A stretch of 64,000 nt of DNA from Anoplolepis gracilipes. Lineage: Eukaryota; Arthropoda; Insecta; Hymenoptera; Formicidae. Positions 52,801 to 64,000 of this stretch are shown one piece after another. The notes below the pieces were generated by a model. It searched no databases. It worked only from the letters and a program-made list of their open reading frames with translations, and had not been told where the DNA came from. Made by a program: the position numbers and the translations under genes. The stretch lies in contig NC_132970.1 in the NCBI RefSeq assembly GCF_047496725.1, positions 20,982,001-21,046,000 of the forward strand. The letters run 5' to 3'. Each line of letters opens with the position of its first letter. Within the stretch, counting starts at the first letter, position 1.

Positions 52801-53959
52801 AAAATTTATATATAATATTCTGAACACATTTTTTTTTTCTCCAATGAATTTTTTTGACATAGATATATCGATAAATTATTAAATAAAAATTTGATGGTAA
52901 TATTATCACAGTCAATTAGATAAATTTCCGTTATGAAAACGTTGTATTAAAATAATTGTCATGACGAATCTGATTTTCTATTGAAAATAATTCCTTTAAA
53001 ATAATTTTTAATAAATAGCAAAAAAATGATTATATGTTACCATCATTAGTTAAGCCTTCATAGTCAAACTATTTTACAGATTTAACTAATTAAGCATTAT
53101 TAGACATGATTTTCCAAAAATGTACGATGTGTTCTACAAAAAAAAAATTTTTTTTTCTAAAATTAACTATATCTGACAAATTCATCTCGTTACAAAATGA
53201 CACCTAGCTCTTTCCACGCGTGATTGCAAAAAGAGCTTTTTAATTAAATAGTATTGACAAAAAATTGTGAATTAAGATAAAATTAGATTGATTTTCGTTT
53301 CTAGCGAAATGTACGCGGATATTTAACTTATTTCACTTTAATATGTGTGAAATAAGTCAAGAGATCATACATCAAAATGATGCAATTAATTGCTAAGTAA
53401 AATATAGAAGATCGTATATTCAAAGATTTACAATCCAGAGTATTAATAAAGGCGAAACCAATTTGATATCGATTTTCCCAATCCACGAGACGTCGAGCAT
53501 TTGCGAATACACACGACTTTAGATTAACATTTACACATGTAATTATCATATCTATTGTGCACGTACAGGTAATTAATGCGGTTTCTGTGTAAATGTGTCT
53601 CTGTGTTTATGTATGTATTTATGTTTGCTTGTTTATGTGTTTGTGTGGATTACGGTGTGAAAACAAAATTGCCTGATTGTCGTGTTTACTAAGCTTGGGA
53701 TCGCTTTATAATAGTGACGCGTGGTGGTTATCGTAAGATTACATTGGTAGGAGTAACTGCGCCTGAACAAAAAACAGATTTCATAATCATCTAATGGAAT
53801 ATAAAAAGATAATTAACTGCGGTAACTATATAAATATATAATTTGAAGCTTATTATTATTTTCATGAATAATATCTCGAAAACTACAAAAGAAAAAACTC
53901 AGAATATCTCTGTTTAAATAAAACAAAATTAGAATTATAAAAATTAAAACGACAAAGGA

Positions 53960-54083
<124 letters not shown>

Positions 54084-54701
54084 ATTATAATTTTTTTAAA
54101 TAAAATAATATATTTTGTGAAAGAGAGAAAGATCTTTTATATACTCTTCTCTTTAAGATATTTACATGAAAATTTTCATATTTATCTCAAAAATGAAAAA
54201 AAATGACCAAATCTTTTTTCGCTACAATGCAAAGTTATTCCCGATCTGCAATCTTACTTTATCTTGTAATACGGTGTATTTGAATGTGGATAAAATACAA
54301 AGATACATCAAAAACAGAGATGCGTGCCGACTGCGGTAATCCTGGAGGCGAGGATGCTTGTTTAGCATTCTCTCTCGTCTGTCGTGTCAATCGAAGGGTA
54401 CTGGTGCGATGAAGGACGTTTTAAAACAACGACGACGACGACAGCGATGGGTGAAGCTTACTGTAGCGAGACAATGGTAACACAAAGTGGTATTAAAGGT
54501 AACGCTGGTAACAGTGGTAGTAGTGGTAGTAACGTCATAGAGTAATAACGCTATTAATGAGTAGTAATAAGTATAACGGTATAGTAAAGTAGTAGTTGTG
54601 TAGTAGTTAAGTAGTAGCGGCGCGTTATACGTATATAAATAGGACACTCTACGTTAGTTTGATTAAAAGTAAATGTTATAACGTAATAGGTAACTTTAAG
54701 C

Positions 54702-54840
54702 CGGGCCCACCTCGTCATCTGAATTAACTTTTTCTCCTCTCTCATTCTCACTTCCATTCTCTCTCTTTGTTTTTTTTTTCTTTCTTTCTTTCTTTCTTTC
54801 TTTCTCTCTATCTTTCTTTTAAACAAACGAGGTGGGCCCG
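54702..54840. repeat. 14-bp perfect GC-rich inverted repeat enclosing a TTTC tract
   Basis: CGGGCCCACCTCGT at 54702-54715 is exactly mirrored by ACGAGGTGGGCCCG at 54827-54840. Between them is a polypyrimidine stretch with (TTTC)n at about 54778-54805. Outside the arms no further complementarity is obvious. Confidence 0.8.
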
Positions 54841-56693
54841 TGGTTGTTCGCCTTAGCTTTCTAAAATCACATAAACGCAAGAGTAGTGGTAAAGAACCGA
54901 TCGATATCGATCACGCGCCTTAGACAACGCCTCAATGACACTGACGATGCCGAGTTTGATTGTGAATGCATTGCGAGAAAAAATGATTCCATGAATTAAG
55001 AAAACCTAAGGTCCATCTGAAATTCCCTGGCGAAAATATTTAAATCAAATTTCTGAACCAAATCTGTAAAATCTATTTGTATTACGCTATTCTGATTTCG
55101 ATATCAAAATGTGCGATTAAATCAAAAGGTGTATTAAGTTTTTTCTATTAATTGATAATTTATATAGCGAAGCTATGCAATTTTAAATTACTAGGATGGA
55201 TCTAGTTGTGTAAAATGTTTGTAAAAATGTCTAGTAAAATTTACGATTTAAAATTAATTAATATCTGAGATATTTGTTGAATCTTGATAATCTCCTTAAA
55301 GACTGACGTATATAAAATGTGTAAAAAGTATCTATAAAAATACTACGATTGAAATCTATCTAATAGAATACTCGCAACTTCTCTACGATTCTTATTTAAC
55401 TCATAATAAAATAATAGCGCATCGCTTCTAAACTCATTTTCTATTATCATAGATATCCAAGAGACATTTATTGCAATCCGTTGTTAAATGCACATGAACC
55501 TCATAATTTACTCTTACAGTTTCCATCATTTAGTTTTTCATTCGATATTCTTTACCGCGCTCGATCCATCAAGTTGACTTGATAATCCAAAGCGCGCATT
55601 ATTAAGTCAAATATGACTACACGATATAAAACAAAAAGGAAAAAATAAAAAAATATATGTCTCATTCGAATGAAGAAGTGCCTTAATTCTTTACCGGCAT
55701 TTAAATTAATCAATCGATGCATCTGCACTCGGCATCGTCCAGCCGTTGAGGGCGTAACCGACATTCACATCCTATATCTACTGTCAAGACGGGAGAGCGT
55801 CATTCGCTCCCCTCGCCGTTGCTCTGATATGTTGCGAATCGCCGATGCGTTTTCCAGCGGCGGGCAAGGTATTGCCGAAGATATTACCGAGATGTTCGAG
55901 AAGTGACAGGTCACGCGCATGTTAGCTGCGGGACCGACGAGGCGAGGCGAGGCAAGGAGGGTCTCGTATAAGCTAGATAGAAAAGTGAGAAAAATTCGCA
56001 TTTTTCGCGCGGAAAATCTTCCCGTTCCCAGAAAGGAATCCCTCCTTCGGTTCTGTTTCTTTCGGTGCCTTCCGCACCCGAGTCCGCACGAAATCTGCTA
56101 CAGGTAGAAGAGGGAGAATAGCGAAACCGCCTCGCGGCTCGCCTCACGCCCGCTTTCCGCTTGCGCCGACTCACTCGTCGGCAATAGTGATAGTAGCTTA
56201 CTAGGAATAGTAATAGCGACGTCTTCGACGCCCGCCACTCGTCGCTTATGCAGAGACACCTACGTCCATGCATTCTGTCTATTCGCATTCGCACACGATC
56301 CATACATTTGCATATTCACGTATATATACATTCGTTCGCACATGCACGCGTAAAACTTTTCCTTAAGATTACCGTTCGCGTTAAATTCACGCAGATAATT
56401 TTCGCGCTCGCTCGTACGATCCCAGTAATGGCTCTCTTTTGCTCTTCCTGCCCGACGAACCCTTCATCATACTCTTCGCGAGAGAATACGAGAAGATGTC
56501 AACTAAGGCTTCGTCGAGGATCGCAATGCACCCGCGAGATCGCGCGAGAAGTTACACGCAAGAAGAGAATAAAGCTACGTGTAATAATACAAACTAAGAA
56601 GGATGCAATTAGAACGAAGATAACGCAACCGCACAGGTCTGAGAAAGTAATTGTTCTATGTGCTGGCGAGCTATAGATTATGCTCGGCTCGGT

Positions 56694-59600
56694 TTAAAAG
56701 GGCAGACTACCGACAAACATCGTCTCGATCAGAGGCGGCGCCGGCACTAGATCCTCCAGCTTCAGATAGAAGATTCGCTGGAGGCCCTGGACCGAGAGAC
56801 TCCTCAGCTCCGGTATCTTGCCTAGTAAATAAGACAGGTACTGCGACTTCCTCTGCGCCTCGGCGTTGTAAGTTACATGGTCACGCAAAGACGAGACAAT
56901 CTTCATCTGTAACTGTTCCATGCGCTGCGGCTCCTTCAATCCGTATCTCTCTGAAATTTTATAAATAAAACTTGAGTAACGTCATTATTATCGATTAAAA
57001 ATTACACTGCATTGAAAATTAAATCATGAAAATCTCTGAACAATAGAAATAGAATTTTATAAATATATATTCCAACAAATTTGCTAATATCGATTTTATA
57101 ATACAATCGGAGATTTAATTATGGCATCATTAACAACGAGATTAAGAACTACTGATCAATTAAAGTACAATAATATCAGTCACGCGACTTTCGTGATACA
57201 TAACTATCTAAACATGGAAACTGCGACTGAACGCGCCTGTAAACCGCACACCTGCATGTCCGGTTGCCAATAGATCGCGTGCAAAGCGCGGAGCATCGTT
57301 GTTCCTTTCGTCGAAACATCAATAATTAATTGATTCGACGGATTAATTATTTATCCCGTAGACAGGCCGATATAACCAGACTGCAGGTGAAGTGAAGGGA
57401 GATTGAAAGTGCCGTTAAAGCGACTATCATTAAAAATGCAAACTGACAACTACACAGCCATTACAATTAATATTTATAGTAATAATGATTATTACATCAT
57501 TATGTGGCAATCTTGTTTAATTAATAATATAATGAAGAGTGTGAGAGCATCAAATGAATTATATACGAATACTGACCAGTGACGAGGGTGAGAGCGCACA
57601 GGCAGGCGAAGGCGCTGATGTCGACCTCCAAGAAGTGAAGGGCTTTGCAGAAGTCGAGAATGCTGTGCAGCCATTCGCCGAAACTGCGCTTACACTGTTC
57701 CAACGCCAGGACGACGCCGTTGCAGAACACCAGCTGCGTATCGCCCGGATTCGTGCGATATGCCAACCTGAGCACGAACAGTTCCAGGCTAGCTGATTGG
57801 AAGAGCAATTCCTGGAATCAGATTAATCGCAAAATTATTAGTATGCAATTGTCAGTAAAATACAAACTGTTAGATTAATCAAAATCATCGTGATCAAGAC
57901 AAACTCTGTTTTATCACAAATTACATTAGTAAAGGAATAATAATTACACTTTTTTTTTTTTTTTATATATATATAATCTGAGCAGCAAAAATCTTTTCGC
58001 TAATTTTAACGAGATATTTAACAAATTAACATCTACTATCTTTTCGCGAACAGTTCACTAGTCAGCCGCTCGTCAAAAGCTTGTCAAGACTGACCTTTTA
58101 GAAAATGTATGAGCTATCGATCTCTATAACCGCTAGTTCCAATGGATATCGCCCGAAAGTCGATATCTGACCGGCTTGATATATAATACGAGAACGACGT
58201 ATGTAATATGTACATCTCGACGACAAGAGAGTATGAAGAATCGACGATTAAACTGAATAAAGAATCGCGAATTTAGTATAAAAATTCTATAATTGGAAAG
58301 TTTCCCCTTTTTTTAGAAACTATTCCAATTTCTAAATTTTCTACACTTTTCTGTATCCTTAATTTTATCTTATTTATCATTGAATTATTGTTAATATAAG
58401 TGATCACTCACCTGATCTTCCCGCAGTAGATCCGTGAATCCGGGGATTTTGTCGGCAAAGTTTCGAATGACGTCGATCGAGGTAGTCAACAGATTGTAGA
58501 ACTGTTGAATCTTCTCGGCCTCGTCCATCGGGGTCGGGGGGTCGTCTGGTTTCGGTTGCCGGTATTGCGAGTAATCGAGACTCGCCTTATCCGGCGTTGT
58601 ATCCAAATGGGCACGAACCAGAGCCGTAATCAAGGAAACCGGCGGACTCGGTGGGGATTCCTGGGGTGACTTGGGCTTTGAAGGCAATCTGCCTCGCCGA
58701 CCTTTCAGAGAATCTGTTCTAACCACCTGCGCAATAATTAAACAGTACAATTAATTTTTAACTTTAGTTCACGATTCTTCTTGCTATCTTTCAAAGCAAA
58801 CTTTAAATCTCAGAAGCAACTTTGATTCATTGAAACAATTGATTATTGTGAAAATTTATCATTTTGTCACATTTTACGAGTTTTAAACTGATTTAAACAA
58901 ATTCGAGAGAAAAACATTTTACAATTTTTTATTTACATTATTTTGTACAATAGAGCGTCATTACTTACCTCCTTGACCATGCCAACCATCAGGCACTTCT
59001 GGAACCGGCAGAACTGGCAGCGATTTCGCCGGCGCTTGTCCACTGGACAAGCCTTCTCGGCCAAACACACGTACTTGGAGCCTTTCTGTACGGTCCTCTT
59101 GAAGAAGCCCTTGCAGCCTTCGCAAGTGCGCACGCCATAATGTTGACAGGCCGCGGTATCGCCGCACACAGCGCAGAGCTGACTCGGGCTCGGGGGCGCG
59201 CGTTCCCCACTGGTACCGCTTCCGGGCGACGGCGAACTGACGGTGGAGCTCGTGGTGCCGCCGCCGCAGCGCGGCTTCGGGGACTCTGTGCTCCCACTAC
59301 TGTTAACACGACACAGGACGCGCATTGATCTATAAGCCGTCGCTAGTCAGAACAGGGATTCTCCCAAAATTGTCGCGTCTCGTGTCCTCGTGAAACGTGT
59401 AATACGTGTAATACGTGTCATATGATTTTACGAAACTCATACGTTTTCCAATATTTATGATAGAGTGGAAAAGAATCTGTCATATGTAATATATAGGTTT
59501 AAGATCTATCTCAATTTTTTTTATTTAAAATTTAATTAGAAATATTAAACACGTTTGAATTTTGCGCCTCTGTATTCTTTAAGTAAACTTGATTCATCGA

Positions 59601-62600
59601 TTGAAATTGTGACTAAACCATAATAAATTAATTTAGAACAAGATAATGTATGAAAAATATTTCTCGTTTCCCTCACATAGAGTGTTGTTAATTTAAACGA
59701 GGAACAATGAGACGTGAAATTATTTATCACAGATATTTCTTGAAGAATCTTACCTTGTCGACTCTGATCTCTGAGTAGGCAGCGATGCCCTTCGCGACCT
59801 AGTGGTGCCAATTACAACGTTAGCGTCGACATTGGGACAGAGATCAGTAGGAGCAACAGGAGTGGCGACATTGGCGATGGCTGATGGTGCCCCATAAACC
59901 ATAGGCACAGTGACAGCCACACCATAGGATGGATCCTGTCGATGATTCGAAGGCGGAACGACCGCCGTTGCCGGAGTGGGCGCCGATTCCGTAGGAAAGT
60001 AACTTTGATGATGATGCGGAGCCTGTTGTTGTTGATGATGCGGCGGATGATGGTGAGGGTGTTGCTGCTGAGGCTGCGGTTGTTGGTGCTCGTGATAGGA
60101 CACCGTAGCCGAAAATTCGGTCGGATAGTGAGTGGTGGTGCAAGGATATACTGGGGTATCGTAACATTCATCATCCATTTTGATGCCAAGGCCCTGGAGT
60201 TCCTGTCTATATCGCTGCACTGTGTAGGTCTCCTGGAAGCTCGGCAAGGGTGTAGGACTGCGGACAAAAATATATATCGCATTTTACAAAAATCCCGTAT
60301 ATCGTTCTATTATTCAAATTGTTTCGCTATAATATAATATTAATAATAACACAAAATTTTCTTGTCATATTATTGGAAAAGAATTTTTGTAAAAGTTAAA
60401 ATTATCAAACGTAAAAAACTTGAAAATAGAGATCGAACATATACCTAAGAGAATCGGTCTGGATGTCCTCGGGGAGAGGTGGCGGTGGTGGTGGTGGTTG
60501 CGATGGCTGCTGATGGTGTACACTTTGGTGAGACTGAGCAGACTCATCGACTGAAGATACGGCTTGCGGATTTCCAAGCTGTAATTCTGGAAAAGGATCC
60601 AGCTCCTCAGGCAAGCTTTCGGCATCCGCAGGGTCTGTATAAGGCCCACTCAGCAATTCCACAAAACTGCTACATCCGAAGGAGCTCTGTAATAAAAGAT
60701 TGAGACCACATTTATAAATTATATATCAACGTAATACAAAGTATATAATAACAGAATGTATATGATAAATAAAATATGAAAATAAAAGATATAGCACAAA
60801 ACAATTTTATAAATATTAAGAAAAATATTTAAAAAAATAGAAAGCAAATGTAATTGTGTAATAATAATTTAAAGAATTAATCAAATCAGAAAAATATAGT
60901 TATAATTCAATAACTAGTTTTACACACACTCGGACAAACATATAATAAAAGTATATATTAAATAAATTTATATAATTTATATAATTCGATAAAATATCAT
61001 TAACAATTTCTTAATAAAAATTATTTATATTACACAAAAGTTTGACAAAAAGCGTGATAAATATTATAAAATATTAAATGTATTAAAAATCGAGAAAAAT
61101 AATAATAAATGAATAATAAAAGAAGAAACGAAAGAAATGTAAATAAAAAATACCTGCGTCGTACAAATGACGTGAGCCAATTTGAACACCATACCGATAT
61201 GAATTTTGCGAATCTTTTGTTTTCTAATTACATACCGAATAAACGAAAATCGATTATTAATTTTAAGCGCCGGTGTTTTTTTTTTCCTTCAGCGGAATTA
61301 TCACAGTCTCCGGAAAGCCGTGCGAATGGCAAATCGAAGCACCCAACTGCAAGGCAGAAACATTGCTCAAGCACAATTGCGAGCCACAGTGGCGAGACAT
61401 CGATGTACAATCGAGGTGCGCAGTGAGGATGTTCGAGAGAGGATTGGACAAGCCAAGCTCGTATCGCGTGTTGTCTATAAGCTTGCGTTCGATAGAGACT
61501 TAGAGCCTCTTTCTTTCTCTTTCTCTCTCTTTTCTTCCTCCCTTCTTGATTCAATCATTGATAGTCGATAGTCGATAGACAGTAAAACACTATAGCCTGG
61601 TTAAATATTCCCGCGGCAATGAGATGATAATAAACGTTGATACATTTTGTAATTCAACAAGAAACTATACGTGTTACAAGATATCGTAATAAGGGAATTA
61701 CTCAATCGGCCGTAAAATATCCAATCCATCTTCACGGTAAACTGCTCACCTAACTTTCAAAATTAACGATGAAGATATATTATTCTTTAATCTGCTCGAA
61801 GCGATTTGCGTGATCGCGCAATAATACTTTCTTTTCCGCTTGTGAAACAAGTTCATGGTAAATTTTACAAAACTAATGTATCTTCAATTGCGAAAAAAAT
61901 AAAAATAATAAGAAATAAATAGTTTAATATAAAAAAAAAAAATCTATCCTCCTCTTACAAGTGAATTCTAAGAGGATGGAAAAACAAGAAGGTATATTGA
62001 ATAAAAAAATATTATTTTTATGATATCCCCAAATTTTTTTCACAAAAAAATTTCAATGTTATATCCGTCGATAAAATAATAATAATTTTTTTCCAAGACT
62101 AAAAAACTTAATTGAAATAAATCTACATATCACTACTAATAAATTTAAGTTCTAAAGAAATATTTGTGTATTAAAATCCTAGGATGAAAAACGAAAATAT
62201 AGCAGCAAGACATTCTGTGGCAGGGGGAGTAGGCCGAAGGATAACATCACGAGGAGAAGGAGGGGGATGATCGAGGAGGGTGGATATTCAATTTGCAAGT
62301 GCCGGTTCCGCTTCGGGCTGACATTTCGCTCATCGCTCCCCCGAGAACCGGCGATCGAAGCCTCATCTTTCCAGACCGTGAATAAATGTCCTGCTAAACG
62401 GCGTTCTAAAAGCGGCCGTCCCCCTCCACCCTCTTTATTTCTTCCCGTTAAATCATCAAGACAATGTCTTTGACGCTGGCCCGCTAATTCCGCGGTACAT
62501 TCTCATTTTAGTCATTAATTGGCCGTAATGGTTGCATTTATCCAGTATGAAGATGAAAGCAAAGATCGAAATGGGCAGGCATGAAGAAAAAAAAGTGAAA

Positions 62601-63884
62601 ATAAGAAACAGATAGAACAGCTAGGTAGATCCAGATATGTAGAGTCAAATTGTGTGATGAACGATTATAATGACGATCATAGAGATATGGAAAGATCTTT
62701 TTATACCAGAGAGAGAATCATCGTGGAATCCCGAAAGCCCGAGAGTCGATAAGAAATTAGATTAACCGCCGGATCGTGACGCGATAATTTCAAGTTGATC
62801 GCGTAAAAACGAGTTCATGGGAAAGACGATGGATAGCAATATCTCGTAATGCTAATATAACGTGCGATTGTCATTTGATATGTAGTACTGGCTGCTTTTA
62901 CTCCGATAAGAAAATCGTCCGATAAGGAATGATCAAAGAGAGGAAAATGGCACCGTTATGCAAAGTACTAAACAGATGAAAAAGATTTCAGAAAAAAAGA
63001 CCATAATCTTAATAATCTTAATATCATTTTAATATCATCTTAAAACACCGTAATATCGTCTTTAAAGCAATTTCTGGAATTATTTTCTCAAATTAAAATC
63101 GATCTTATTAAGCAAATTATTAAATTTAAATAATTTTGAACTTATTTAACTTACTTAACGATGAAATATATAAATTTTGCTAAATTAAATGATAATTCAA
63201 TAATAAAAGTCTATTTTTTAATCAACTGTAATTTATTTAATACGCTATTTGCACGCATGTGGAATTTACCTTCTTAGTTTGAAATATTATATATCCATAT
63301 TTCTCGTAAGACCTTTTTCTCGACATTATTTATGAGAAATGAGATGAGATGAGAGATATGAGCGTTTACACGGACGAATATTATTACGTAAAATTACAAC
63401 TTATATATATTGCGTCATGTCGACATGCAAGCACGAAGGCTTAAATCAATTTGATACAACTACTGCAAGACAGACGTGATGTAGACGACAATTCAAAATG
63501 TCGTTTAACTTTGCCATCAATTATTTTGCTCTTCATTACATTAACTTCATTTTTTTTATCTTCAATTTTTGAATTTTTATCAATACAAATTTCACGAAAC
63601 AATCAAAGGCTGAAATGTCAAATTACATTACGGTACAAAAATTCAACTCACCTGTGTTTGCAAAAGAAGCATGCTTGATGCCACCGTGAAGGCGGTCGTG
63701 GGTGTAGTTATAGATGATTGATTAGTGCAGGCGAGAACCGGAACGGTAGCGGTCGCCTGACGTTGCTGCTGCCGTTGGCGATGTGGCTGTTGCTGCTGTT
63801 GCTCTACCTCGCTGCGAGTAACAGCCACCGCACGCTGGCTACCGTTGCTGTTGTCGCTGTCGCCGTTCGGCGAATGCAGTTGCC
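56694..63884 (-). CDS. Hr38: Nuclear hormone receptor HR38 (NR4A/Nurr1-type), 5' end beyond the window
   Basis: Orphan receptor and transcription factor, nuclear; in insects linked to ecdysteroid response, cuticle formation and neuronal activity. Exons seen: 63884-63652, 60686-60445, 60257-59754, 59299-58969, 58726-58412, 57811-57577, 56950-56694, all GT-AG and in phase; about 704 codons here, and the first exon entering at phase 1 shows that more lies to the right. The N-terminal half is low complexity (Gln, His, Pro runs) and includes SMLLLQTQ. The DNA-binding domain is in exon 59299-58969: CAVCGDTAACQHYGVRTCEG, P-box CEGCKG, second finger through RRRNRCQFCRFQKCL, then [20 protein letters not shown], the NR4A A-box. 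The ligand-binding domain follows (DLLREDQELLFQSASLELFV) and ends in the NR4A-type AF-2 region, with final residues FVGSLPF. NR4A receptors usually lack a ligand cavity and are controlled by abundance. Confidence 0.96.
59300..59325 (-). other. Hr38: Possible alternative first coding segment of Hr38 directly before the DBD exon
   Basis: The intron sequence just upstream of the splice acceptor at 59301-59300 contains an ATG (59325-59323) that is in frame with the DNA-binding-domain exon: MRVLCRVN is followed without a stop by SSGSTES. A transcript starting in this intron would produce a short receptor without the Gln/His-rich N-terminal region. The reading frame is seen directly; use as a start is inference. 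Confidence 0.35.
60687..63651. other. Large intron of Hr38
   Basis: A 3-kb intron between the exons ending at 63652 and starting at 60686. Most is AT-rich. Two blocks of higher GC stand out, at about 61260-61500 and 62200-62500. The first has a splice-like border on the plus strand but no recognisable product. No mobile element or RNA gene was identified. Confidence 0.5.
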
Positions 63885-64000
63885 CTGCAACACCCAGACG
63901 ATATTCCCCAGGTTATTATATTGTTACATTACGCAATAGAATATATATACAATATATTAGTTGAGCTTAGAGACAAAGACAAATTTTTATAAAATTACAA

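Overview
This window reads as a nuclear chromosome segment of an insect. It is AT-rich, its genes carry many short introns with canonical GT-AG borders, and the coding content is typical of arthropods: an insect SLC22 carrier, a Ketel-type importin beta and an Hr38/NR4A nuclear receptor. The mariner copies and the short palindromic elements bounded by a CAGGGTGTC-like terminus, together with (TA)n and (GA)n microsatellites, make a hymenopteran, most likely an ant, my best guess. That last step is inference. Nothing looks prokaryotic, and I see no CRISPR array, tRNA or rRNA.

Layout. 1-3.5 kb: gene-free AT-rich DNA. 3.5-12.7 kb (minus): a nine-exon acyl-CoA/4-coumarate-CoA ligase-like gene whose exons join in frame to 582 codons. 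Two dead mariner copies and a nested palindromic element sit in its introns. 12.7-20.6 kb: gene-free DNA with several palindromic elements and microsatellites. 20.9-24.5 kb (plus): a small gene of unrecognised family encoding a predicted secretory-pathway membrane protein with one C2H2 finger. 25.4-32.4 kb (minus): an eleven-exon SLC22 organic cation/carcinine-type transporter of 642 codons, with a recognisable TATA/E-box promoter. 32.4-42.9 kb: about 10 kb without a gene, ending in pyrimidine-rich DNA. 42.9-46.9 kb (minus): importin beta-1, six coding exons, 891 codons, behind a GC-rich promoter. 46.9-56.7 kb: gene-free DNA with two fold-back elements and a long (GA)n tract. 56.7-63.9 kb (minus): the nuclear receptor Hr38, from an N-terminal exon to its stop, with its first exon(s) beyond the right edge.

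The genes do not form a functional cluster. They are independent transcription units: fatty or aromatic acid activation, organic cation transport, nuclear import, activity-dependent transcription, and one unknown membrane protein. The exon joins reported here were derived by hand from splice signals and reading-phase agreement. In each multi-exon gene every junction is phase consistent, which is strong internal support, but no transcript data were available. The most noteworthy items are the membrane protein with a C2H2 finger and a possible retained-intron C-terminus, the two mariner copies sharing the same inactivating changes, the nested palindromic element family inserted in (TA)n, and an in-frame alternative start directly in front of the Hr38 DNA-binding-domain exon.
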